DNA of 6,169 bases from Xanthobacteraceae bacterium (GTDB lineage Bacteria > Pseudomonadota > Alphaproteobacteria > Rhizobiales > Xanthobacteraceae): NCBI GenBank assembly GCA_030043175.1, contig JASHYD010001478.1, positions 1 through 6,169 on the forward strand. The letters are read 5' to 3'. Positions 1-5,032 of this stretch are shown here, piece by piece. Position 1 is the stretch's first letter; each line of letters starts with the position of its first letter. The notes beneath the pieces were generated by a model. The model did no database searches. It was not told where the DNA came from and saw only the letters and a program-made list of their open reading frames with translations. The position numbers and the translations under genes are program-made.

Positions 1-321
1 GCCGCCCCAGCCGTATGAGGGCCAACCAACCATGCCGTAACCGCCGCAGCCGCCATAACCGGCGAGTCCGTAGCCGCCCCAGCCGCCGCCCCAGCCGCCT
101 AGGCCGTAGCCGGCTAGGCCGTAACCGAGACCGTAACCGCCGCAGCCGCCGCCGTAACCGGCAAGACCGTAGCCGCCGCAGCCGCCGCCCCAGCCGACCG
201 CACCAAACGACGGATAACCGCCGAAGCCCCAACCGCACTGAGCCGAAGCCGTGCTTGCCGCCGCAACTACGAGACCCGTGCCGACGGCTGCGATCGTTGC
301 GTACTTTTTAATGTTCCACAT
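1..321 (-). CDS. Exported glycine-rich repeat protein, 3' part outside window (partial)
   Basis: The frame opens with ATG at 321-319 and stays open for 107 codons to the left edge, with no stop. The start is supported by AGGAGA at 334-329, seven bases upstream. Residues 1-27 form a clear Sec signal peptide: MWNIKKYA, then a hydrophobic core rich in Ala, Val and Gly, with probable cleavage after STASA (A27), before Q28-C29. The mature part is low complexity, built from irregular units such as GLAGYGGG, CGGYG and GGWGG. Gly dominates, with Tyr, Trp, Leu and spaced Cys at 29, 48, 60 and 92. There is no lipobox. No catalytic domain is visible. Exported Gly/Tyr-rich proteins of this kind are common in rhizobia and usually unannotated; a surface or structural role is a guess. 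The Arg-rich reading of the opposite strand at 15-311 is a by-product of the repeats. I am confident that it is a gene, not of what it does. Confidence 0.85.
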   Translation of the reverse strand, partial: MWNIKKYATIAAVGTGLVVAAASTASAQCGWGFGGYPSFGAVGWGGGCGGYGLAGYGGGCGGYGLGYGLAGYGLGGWGGGWGGYGLAGYGGCGGYGMVGWPSYGWGG

Positions 322-328
322 GCTTGTA

Positions 329-334
329 TCTCCT
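329..334 (-). promoter_or_regulatory. Ribosome binding site of the glycine-rich gene
   Basis: AGGAGA reads on the minus strand, seven bases before the ATG at 321-319. This is a near-consensus Shine-Dalgarno sequence and fixes the start of the glycine-rich gene. Confidence 0.8.
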
Positions 335-350
335 GCGGAAATCGTTCCGC
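335..350 (-). promoter_or_regulatory. Leader hairpin abutting the ribosome site
   Basis: In the minus-strand transcript this reads GCGGAA, then CGAU, then UUCCGC: a perfect 6-bp stem with a four-base loop. Its last paired base is immediately next to the first base of the AGGAGA ribosome site, with no spacer. A stem here could affect ribosome access or protect the 5' end of the mRNA. The pairing is directly visible; a regulatory role is inference. Confidence 0.4.
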
Positions 351-849
351 TTACCTGTTGAGTGGTTGGTTAACGTACAAACACGTTTAATGTTTCTTTG
401 TGGGTTGGCTGTTTTTTCGGGCGGCCCTCGGCGCTGTCGCGCGGAACCAGCGGGCATCGCGTGAGTGTCAGTTTGATACCGAGATTGTGGCTAGCATGAC
501 CTGTTTCAGCAGAAGTATCCTGGCTCGATTATCCAGATTGTATCGAGTATTGTTTATTTTCTGATCGCCGGCGGCTATTCCTCTGCAGCCCGTTCACCTT
601 CGAATATTGCCATCGAAGCCACGGCCTGAAAGGAACGGAATGCGATTTGCGGGCTTTATTCAGGCGACCGAGAGAATAGGCCTCGCCCCCGTGGACATCT
701 GTGAAGGCGATGCCGATATCGCGAAAGTCGCAGCAGCTTCGAACAGCCGGAGCTAAGGGGCAATAGAGCGGCGCTGCGCGCGCCCTTATCACCTATCATA
801 AAACGAAGTGCACGGCGCAGCGCGATTATGGATTGAGTTGAGGACGATC
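351..849. other. Intergenic region between divergent genes, no confident gene
   Basis: This gap must hold the promoters of both the glycine-rich gene (leftward) and the C13 peptidase gene (rightward). About 470-560 is noticeably richer in A and T than the flanks and contains a short inverted repeat, CTCGAT and ATCGAG, separated by 12 bases. TATCAT at 794-799 could be a -10 element for the peptidase gene, but I see no matching -35. Open frames on the minus strand at 529-792 and 656-937 have no recognisable content. The only coding candidate is a short plus-strand ORF at 640-756, listed separately. Confidence 0.5.
640..756 (+). CDS. Candidate small ORF, 38 residues, unknown
   Basis: ATG at 640 is preceded by AGGA at 631-634 with a five-base gap, a good ribosome site, and the frame ends with TAA at 754-756. 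The peptide starts MRFAGFIQATERIGLAP and continues through an acidic stretch (CEGDADIAKV). Its composition is more protein-like than the Arg-rich shadow frames around it. It has no signal peptide, membrane segment or recognised motif. The frame is also open upstream to 565, so it could be a remnant of something longer. It ends 94 bases before the peptidase gene on the same strand, so it could be a leader peptide or simply chance. Low confidence. Confidence 0.2.
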   Translation: MRFAGFIQATERIGLAPVDICEGDADIAKVAAASNSRS

Positions 850-2208
850 GTGACCGGCGCTGACATGGCATTACTTCGCATCGGCCGTATTCGGCAAGCC
901 TCATGGCTTGCCGCTTTTTTCCTTGCCCTTGCACCATCGATCTCTTACGGCGCCGGGGTCGCGCCGAAGGTCACCGTTGTGGCGTTTGGACTGTACGGCG
1001 GTCAAAGCGTATTCGAGAGTGAGGCCAAGGGCGCGGCCCGAATCATCGCCGATCGCTTCGGCGCGAGTCCAGCGATCGTGCGTGCCAATACCAAGAGCCG
1101 CGACGATGCAACGCGTGAGTCGCTCGCAGCCACGTTGCAATTGGCCGCAAAGGGCATGGACGTTCAAAACGATATCCTTTTTGTGATCCTGACATCTCAT
1201 GGCTCCCAGGCTGGGCTTGAAGTCAAGGCTGGGCGGGGCGACGAGACGTTGTCACCGTTAAATCTCGTCACTGCGCTCGACGATTTGCCAGTACGGCACC
1301 GCGTCGTGATCATTTCGGCGTGCTATTCAGGAGTTTTCATACGCCCACTGGCTGATCCCGACACGCTGGTCATCACCGCGGCGGATGCCGATCACTCATC
1401 TTTCGGCTGCAAAAATGGAAACGAGTGGACCTATTTCGGTGACGCCTTTTTTAACAGTGCATTGCGCCGCTCGTCTGATCTGAGGGATGCGTTTACGCGA
1501 GCGAGTTCGGTCATCCGCAAACGCGAGCAGCAACGCGGCCTTACTCCCTCCAATCCTCAGATGGCCGGAGGCGAGAATGTGGAACACATGCTCAAGGGCG
1601 AGACCGATCGCGTTTTCGCATATTCCAAGGAGGGGACCGGGCTCGCGCCGAGATATGCATTTTCCCGCGGGTTCGCGTATGGCGCCAAGGGTGACAATGA
1701 TCACGCCATTATCGCGTACACCGAGGCGATCGGGTTCGATCCCAGATACCCGATCGCCTACAATAACCGCGGTGTCGCGTATGGCGCGAAGGGCGACTAT
1801 GAGCACGCCATCGCCGACTATACTCAAGCGATCAAGCTCAATCCCAAGGTGGCGAGCGCCTACGCCAATCGTGGACGCGCATATCGCGCCAAGGGCGACT
1901 ATGAGCACGCGATCGGCGACTATACCAAGGCAATCCGGCTCGATTCCAAGTATGCGGCTTTCTATAATAATCGGGGCTTAGCCTATGCCGCAAAGGGCGA
2001 CAACGACCACGCTATCGCCAACTATACTGAGGCGATCAAGCTCGATCCAAAGCTCGCCAATGCTTACGACAATCGCGGACGCGCGTACCGCGCCAAGGGC
2101 GAAAACGACCGGGCCCTGCGCGACTTCAACGAGGCGACCCGGCTCGATCCGCAACTTGCGCCCGCGCTCAAGGCGCTTGATGTCGAGCCCAATGTTAGGG
2201 CGCAATGA
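850..2208 (+). CDS. Exported C13-family (legumain-like) cysteine peptidase with five TPRs
   Basis: I chose GTG at 850 (452 residues) because GAGGA at 840-844 lies five bases before it. ATG at 865 is an alternative without a ribosome site, and GTG at 808 is less likely. Residues 1 to about 35 form a signal peptide (basic RIGRIRQ, then WLAAFFLALAPSISYGA). The peptidase domain spans about 38-250. Hydrophobic strand ILFVILTS leads to H117-G118, and strand RVVIIS leads to A157-C158-Y-S-G, the His and Cys dyad of clan CD family C13. The later stretches ITAADADHSSFGC, TYFGDAF and SNPQMAGG also fit prokaryotic C13 homologues. From about 269 to 442 there are five TPRs at exactly 34 residues, each near NRG-AY-AKGD-HAI-YT-AI-LDP. 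C13 enzymes commonly cleave after Asn or Asp, but the specificity here is unknown. TPRs usually bind protein partners, so a periplasmic processing or scaffold role is likely but inferred. It appears monocistronic. Confidence 0.9.
   Translation: MTGADMALLRIGRIRQASWLAAFFLALAPSISYGAGVAPKVTVVAFGLYGGQSVFESEAKGAARIIADRFGASPAIVRANTKSRDDATRESLAATLQLAAKGMDVQNDILFVILTSHGSQAGLEVKAGRGDETLSPLNLVTALDDLPVRHRVVIISACYSGVFIRPLADPDTLVITAADADHSSFGCKNGNEWTYFGDAFFNSALRRSSDLRDAFTRASSVIRKREQQRGLTPSNPQMAGGENVEHMLKGETDRVFAYSKEGTGLAPRYAFSRGFAYGAKGDNDHAIIAYTEAIGFDPRYPIAYNNRGVAYGAKGDYEHAIADYTQAIKLNPKVASAYANRGRAYRAKGDYEHAIGDYTKAIRLDSKYAAFYNNRGLAYAAKGDNDHAIANYTEAIKLDPKLANAYDNRGRAYRAKGENDRALRDFNEATRLDPQLAPALKALDVEPNVRAQ
1660..2169 (+). 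repeat. Five 102-bp coding repeats (TPR units)
   Basis: The TPR part of the C13 peptidase gene repeats with a period of 34 codons. The conserved Arg-Gly of each unit recurs exactly every 102 bases. Units are alike at base level: AAGGGCGACTATGAGCACGC appears in both units 2 and 3, and CGCGCCAAGGGCGA in both 3 and 5. Units 1 and 4 share GDNDHAI, units 2 and 3 share GDYEHAI, and units 3 and 5 share NRGRAYRAKG. That pattern suggests duplication with exchange between units. Boundaries are approximate. Confidence 0.8.
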
Positions 2209-2519
2209 TGCGGGCGAATTTTGACCGCCGTCGCCTTGGTTGCATTGCGTCGAGCCGCTGCGCAACCTGCGTGCGCTGGCGATTGCGCAATCCGGTTACG
2301 CAGTGACCTGCGCTTGAATTCGTCTCGTCGACGATGAGTTCAAGTGGACGGCCGTCGATTCGGCTGTGGCCGACCTGAAACATGGTCGGGCGCCGGCGGT
2401 AATCAATGCCAAAGAGAAAGCGCTCCCGCGGATGATCGGCGAACGCCGCAAGACCCGTTGCGGCGAGCCGAAGGGATCAAATCAGGGCTGAGACGGCGCC
2501 CGTTGTTTTTCGTTGATGC
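2209..2519. other. Intergenic region, no supported gene
   Basis: This lies between two convergent genes. Short open frames on both strands (2195-2383 minus, 2344-2568 plus) have neither ribosome sites nor recognisable content. From 2341 a plus-strand frame reads KWTAVDSAVADLKHGRAP and continues about 50 codons, which looks mildly protein-like and could be a decayed gene tail, but I cannot identify it. The only clear structure is the stem-loop at 2313-2344. Confidence 0.5.
2313..2344 (+). other. 12-bp stem-loop downstream of the peptidase gene
   Basis: CTTGAATTCGTC at 2313-2324 pairs with GATGAGTTCAAG at 2333-2344 around an eight-base loop that contains GTCGAC. All 12 positions pair in plus-strand RNA if one U-G and one G-U wobble are allowed. 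In minus-strand RNA those two positions become A-C mismatches, so the element favours plus-strand transcripts. It starts 105 bases after the peptidase stop. No U-run follows, so it does not look like a standard intrinsic terminator. Confidence 0.45.
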
Positions 2520-2906
2520 TCACGCGCCATCGCCTGGCACGAAGCAGCGAATGAAAATGCTGGTCTGATCCTCATCGATTGCCACCACATTCCACCACAC
2601 GATCGCTTCACCCACCGGATTGCCGGCGTTGTGGACGACGGCCCCCGCAGGCACGGGAATCCATTCGCCTACCGGATCCATTGGATTGGGAATGTAGTAG
2701 CCGGTCGGGCGAATCTCCCAATCGGTGCGATGGCCATCGGCCACGTCGCAGCAGTGTATGCCGCTCGGACTGCGCAGGGACTTGAACCAGGACCGCACGT
2801 GTTCGGGAATGTCGTTCCATTGCCCGTTGTCGACTGCCGCCGCCGCCGTCGAGAGCAGCGCACCGATCCCAACAGCAAGCGCCGCCATCGGTCGCATCAT
2901 GGTCAT
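2520..2906 (-). CDS. Small exported protein of unknown function with HCCD motif
   Basis: The start is ATG at 2906-2904 (128 residues), set by GGAGA at 2918-2914 with a seven-base gap. An upstream in-frame ATG at 2939 lacks such a site and would put a non-signal stretch before the signal peptide. Residues 1-24 (MTMMRPMAALAVGIGALLSTAAAA) make a signal peptide. The mature part of about 104 residues begins VDNGQWNDIPEHVRSWF. Notable features are H51-C52-C53-D54, the segment W63-E-I-R with G69-YY, a Pro/Gly-rich EWIPVPAGAV, the strand AIVWWNVV, and a late C121 in IRCFVPG. It resembles a recurrent uncharacterised alphaproteobacterial family with a conserved SLRSP, CCD and CFVPG pattern; that is recall, not a search. 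The paired Cys could bind metal or form disulfides with C121. It is convergent with the C13 gene and probably transcribed alone. Confidence 0.8.
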   Translation of the reverse strand: MTMMRPMAALAVGIGALLSTAAAAVDNGQWNDIPEHVRSWFKSLRSPSGIHCCDVADGHRTDWEIRPTGYYIPNPMDPVGEWIPVPAGAVVHNAGNPVGEAIVWWNVVAIDEDQTSIFIRCFVPGDGA

Positions 2907-2913
2907 GGTGCTG

Positions 2914-2918
2914 TCTCC
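2914..2918 (-). promoter_or_regulatory. Ribosome binding site deciding the start of the HCCD protein
   Basis: GGAGA on the minus strand sits seven bases before the ATG at 2906-2904. It favours that start over the in-frame ATGs at 2900 and 2897 and the upstream one at 2939. Confidence 0.65.
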
Positions 2919-2994
2919 GCAAACGCAACCCTCGCGCATGACCGATCACTCGGCCGTTCTCAATGTTGTCGATGGCTGGCAAAGCCTCCTCTCA

Positions 2995-3020
2995 GAACGC
3001 CGGGATTCTGGCCGGCGTTC
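2995..3020. repeat. Perfect 9-bp inverted repeat
   Basis: GAACGCCGG at 2995-3003 and CCGGCGTTC at 3012-3020 are exact reverse complements around an eight-base loop. The stem is GC-rich and would be stable in RNA from either strand. No U-run flanks it. Confidence 0.6.
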
Positions 3021-3030
3021 CCTCATCGCC

Positions 3031-3052
3031 GCGCATCCGCCTGCGGATTCGC
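3031..3052. repeat. Inverted repeat, ATCCG/CGGAT with outer GCG/CGC
   Basis: ATCCG at 3035-3039 pairs with CGGAT at 3044-3048 around a four-base loop. After one mismatch the stem continues with GCG at 3031-3033 and CGC at 3050-3052. It begins ten bases after the preceding inverted repeat. Confidence 0.5.
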
Positions 3053-3061
3053 AAGCCATGC

Positions 3062-3117
3062 GCCGTCTGTCGCACGCCGTCTGTCGCACGCCGTCTGTCG
3101 CGCGCCGTCTGTCGCCA
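3062..3117. repeat. Tandem repeat, 4 x 14 bp
   Basis: Four adjacent copies of GCCGTCTGTCGCAC start at 3062, 3076, 3090 and 3104. The first two are identical; the third ends GC instead of AC and the fourth ends CA. A period of 14 is not a multiple of three, which argues against a coding origin. It is far too short and has no spacers, so it is not CRISPR. Confidence 0.85.
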
Positions 3118-3129
3118 AGCGCTTGGCGA
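3112..3129. repeat. 18-bp perfect palindrome
   Basis: TCGCCAAGCGCTTGGCGA equals its own reverse complement. It overlaps the last copy of the 14-bp tandem repeat and is followed at 3131-3136 by another CTTGGC half-site. Perfect palindromes of this size can be dimeric protein-binding sites; no regulator is identified here. Confidence 0.7.
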
Positions 3130-3408
3130 GCTTGGCTGCATCACCAATCTGGCCGTGCAATTCGCGGTGAGGCGGGCGCGCACCCTCAGCCATCGCCCGC
3201 GCCGCCGGTTATCGGCGCCGCGCCCCTTCCAGGGCTACCGGCAATCGGTGTAGGTTTCAGGCAAGGTCCTGCCAGCGGCAGTGCCGGGCGCGGCAACGAA
3301 GAGAAGGGCACCGGCGATGTTCGCGGTGGGCTGGAATCAGCTCGACCTAGCTGGATTCACTTCCACGACTGCTGCCGGTCGGCTGACCAATCCGTGAAAC
3401 GATCCAAC

Positions 3409-3414
3409 GGGAGG
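3409..3414 (+). promoter_or_regulatory. Ribosome binding site of the 297-residue protein gene
   Basis: GGGAGG lies five bases upstream of the ATG at 3420, a strong Shine-Dalgarno match that fixes the start. Confidence 0.75.
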
Positions 3415-3419
3415 TATCG

Positions 3420-4313
3420 ATGCTTTGCCGAAAATTCACCTGCGCGATTGGGATGATCGGCGCTTTTGTGATGATCTGCAGCGGCGTCAGGGCGGCCGAG
3501 CGTGCGAAATACCCGGAATGGAAGGGTGCGTGGGAGCGGTGGGTCCCGCCGGTCTCCGTGGTTTCGCCGTCCGGTCTGCGCACGGCGGGGGGCCAGCCGT
3601 CGTTCGATCAGACCAAGCCGTGGGCGCGCGGACAGGAGGCCCCACTCACTCCGGAGTACCAAAAGATCCTGGAGGACAGCATCGCCGACCAGGCAGCGGG
3701 CGGCCAGGGCAATAACTTCGACCGCGCACGCTGCATGCCCACCGGCATGCCGCACATGATGACATTCGGACCACTGGAATTCGTTGTCACGCCAGACACA
3801 ACCTATATTTTGATCGGCACCCAGGTTCGTCGTATTTTCACCGACGGCCGCGAGTGGCCCAACGAAATCGACCCGAGCTATGCGGGCTACTCGATCGGCA
3901 GATGGATAGACGAGGATGCCGACGGCGCCTATGACGTGCTGGAAAGCGAAACCCGTGGTTTCAAGGGGCCGTGCGTCTATGACGCCAGCGGCCTTCCTCT
4001 CCACTTCGACAATCAGTCTATTTTCAAAGAGCGGTTCCATCTCGATAAAGCCGACCCCAAGGTGATTCACGACGAGGTTACCGTAATCGACCATGCTTTG
4101 ACGCGGCCCTGGACCGTGGACAAAAGATACGCGCATAGCGCAAATCCGCACCCCCTGTGGCGGGAAGCGAGTTGTGTCGAAGGGTCGGAGCTAATCGCCA
4201 TCGGCAAGGAGATGTATATCCTGCGCGCCGACGGTTTCCTGATGCCGGCTAAAAAGGACCAGCAGCCGCCGGATCTGCGATACTTTCAAACGAGGAACGT
4301 GAAACGTCAGTAG
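3420..4313 (+). CDS. Exported protein of unknown function with EF-hand-like loop
   Basis: This is a 297-residue protein with a well-supported ATG. Residues 1-25 are a signal peptide: MLCRKF, a hydrophobic core through FVMICSG, and cleavage near VRA-AER. The mature protein has no membrane segment. Recognisable blocks are RARCMPTGMPHMM (about 102-114), EFVVTPDTTYIL (120-131), VRRIFTDGREWP (136-147), PSYAGYSIGRW (152-162), GFKGPCVYDASGLPLH (180-195) and DHALTRPWTV (224-233). They match my recollection of a widespread, often paralogous and uncharacterised family in Bradyrhizobium and sphingomonads. Residues 164-175 read DEDADGAYDVLE, with Asp at loop positions 1, 3, 5 and 9, Gly at 6 and Glu at 12, as in an EF-hand calcium loop. 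Four mature Cys (105, 185, 252 and one at the signal end) could form disulfides. It ends TAG and faces the UbiD gene across a 744-base gap. The function is unknown; export is confident. Confidence 0.85.
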   Translation: MLCRKFTCAIGMIGAFVMICSGVRAAERAKYPEWKGAWERWVPPVSVVSPSGLRTAGGQPSFDQTKPWARGQEAPLTPEYQKILEDSIADQAAGGQGNNFDRARCMPTGMPHMMTFGPLEFVVTPDTTYILIGTQVRRIFTDGREWPNEIDPSYAGYSIGRWIDEDADGAYDVLESETRGFKGPCVYDASGLPLHFDNQSIFKERFHLDKADPKVIHDEVTVIDHALTRPWTVDKRYAHSANPHPLWREASCVEGSELIAIGKEMYILRADGFLMPAKKDQQPPDLRYFQTRNVKRQ

Positions 4314-4339
4314 CCCGGTTGGATGGGGACACCCGCTGC

Positions 4340-4362
4340 GTGGCCGGGCTTGCTCCGGCCAC
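4340..4362 (+). terminator. Possible terminator or dispersed hairpin after the 297-residue gene
   Basis: GTGGCCGG at 4340-4347 pairs perfectly with CCGGCCAC at 4355-4362 around a seven-base loop. It begins 27 bases after the stop codon of the 297-residue protein. Only a weak T-rich stretch (TTTGTT at 4371-4376) follows at some distance, so it is at best a weak intrinsic terminator. The GGCCGG stem with a CTTG loop resembles hairpins that recur between genes in Bradyrhizobium. Confidence 0.4.
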
Positions 4363-4431
4363 CCCGATCGTTTGTTATGCCCCCCACGTCGTGTGGGCGG
4401 AGCGCGTCATTTCCAAATGGCCAGAGCGTTT

Positions 4432-4471
4432 CGGCTGGTCGATGATGACAAAACGCCGGGACGACCAGCCG
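4432..4471. repeat. Perfect 10-bp inverted repeat
   Basis: CGGCTGGTCG at 4432-4441 and CGACCAGCCG at 4462-4471 are exact reverse complements separated by 20 bases. One more pair beyond a wobble is possible on the outside (4430 with 4473). It could be a hairpin or a spaced binding site. Confidence 0.55.
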
Positions 4472-4625
4472 GAGCCGCCACTGGGTAAGGCCTAGGCGGC
4501 ATCGGCGGCCAGCCGGGTAACGACTCGCGTAACGCGAACCGAGTGCGCAAGCGCTGGCAGCACGCCCGTCCTTGCACGTAAGGAACACGGGCGCCGCGGA
4601 GACTGCGGTTCTTCATCAAAAATTC

Positions 4626-4998
4626 GAAGTATGACGGTTGGCGGTCAAGCATCTGCGTCTCCATCATCTGCGTCGGTCTGTGTCCTCCATGATATGTCGC
4701 CGACCGGCGGCCGGCGGTTCACGCGCCGAGGTGACCGTTTCGGGCGGGCGCGGTTGCTGCGCGCCGTGCAGCGATTTACCAAGTCGCGTGTTCGCGCCGG
4801 CGAACGGGTGGAGGAACGTCACGTTGCGGAGCATCGACCAGACGGACCGACCTCACGTGGAGGAAATGCTGACGCCGGTTGGCGTTTTTCGCCGCCAGCG
4901 CCGTTGCGCGAACCTTCTGCCCGCGCCGTTCAGTAAAGATGTGATGAGTGCGCGACGTTGCATGATCGTGACATCAACGGTGCTCGAATAGCGAGATT
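4626..4998. other. Non-coding or unrecognised stretch before the UbiD gene end
   Basis: Two plus-strand frames overlap here (4631-4936 from ATG, 4638-4991 from TTG). Neither has a clear ribosome site, a signal peptide or a recognisable domain. Both are rich in Arg, Ser and Pro, and they compete for the same bases. The second ends with a slightly protein-like FSKDVMSARRCMIVTSTVLE. I treat the stretch as non-coding, possibly part of the same dispersed element as the region to its left or a decayed gene. Confidence 0.35.
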
Positions 4999-5023
4999 GC
5001 CGGGGTTGAACGTCGCCCCCGGC
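4999..5023. repeat. Inverted repeat GCCGGGG/CCCCGGC
   Basis: GCCGGGG at 4999-5005 and CCCCGGC at 5017-5023 are exact reverse complements around 11 bases. It lies just beyond the hairpin at the 3' end of the UbiD gene. Confidence 0.5.
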
Positions 5024-5032
5024 AGCGGAAAT

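Larger units (their letters stand above)
2907..3419. other. Intergenic region between divergent genes, repeat-rich
   Basis: It holds the promoters of the HCCD gene (leftward) and the 297-residue protein gene (rightward). The part at 2995-3129 is packed with inverted and direct repeats, listed separately. About 3130-3410 shows no gene; CTGGAATC at 3331-3338 and CTGGATTC at 3351-3358 form a loose direct repeat. Several frames stay open through this region on both strands, but they are Arg, Ser and Pro rich, overlap both neighbours and lack ribosome sites, so I do not call them genes. Confidence 0.5.
4314..4625. other. Hairpin-rich non-coding region downstream of the 297-residue gene
   Basis: No gene is supported here. 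Three inverted repeats lie in a row (4340-4362, 4383-4397, 4432-4471), and a smaller one, CGCG-TAA-CGCG, lies near 4525-4535. Minus-strand frames at 4307-4588 and 4407-4667 are open but Arg, Pro and Cys rich without ribosome sites. Their translations remind me of spurious hypothetical proteins annotated repeatedly in Bradyrhizobium genomes, which suggests a dispersed intergenic element. That is recall and needs a search. Confidence 0.4.

Noticed and set aside
15..311. Plus-strand Arg/Ser-rich open frame of 98 residues
   Set aside because: It is the complement of the glycine-repeat gene; repeats of GCC and CCG keep several frames open. It has no ribosome site.
529..937. Two overlapping minus-strand open frames (529-792 and 656-937)
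   Set aside because: They have no ribosome site and no recognisable domain, and the second overlaps the start of the peptidase gene.
1396..1981. Long open frames on the other strand and in another frame of the TPR region
   Set aside because: The 102-bp in-frame repeat keeps shadow frames open. The plus-strand frame 850-2208 has the peptidase motifs and TPR pattern.
2195..2383. Minus-strand open frame of 62 residues
   Set aside because: It has no ribosome site and overlaps the end of the peptidase gene and the stem-loop; no homology recognised.
3062..3117. Tandem 14-bp repeats as a CRISPR array
   Set aside because: The units are directly adjacent with no spacers and far too short; no cas gene is in the window.
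2631..3456. Several long plus-strand open frames through the HCCD gene and the following gap
   Set aside because: They are antisense to a gene with a signal peptide and ribosome site, are Arg, Ser and Pro rich, and run into the next gene.
3357..4151. Long minus-strand open frame of 264 residues
   Set aside because: It is antisense to the 297-residue exported protein, which has a strong ribosome site, a signal peptide and family-like motifs.
4407..4667. Minus-strand open frame of 86 residues
   Set aside because: Its composition is rich in Arg, Pro and Cys with no ribosome site; it is more likely part of a non-coding repeated element.
4638..4991. Plus-strand open frame of 117 residues from TTG
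   Set aside because: It has a rare start codon and no clear ribosome site or domain, and it competes with the frame from 4631.
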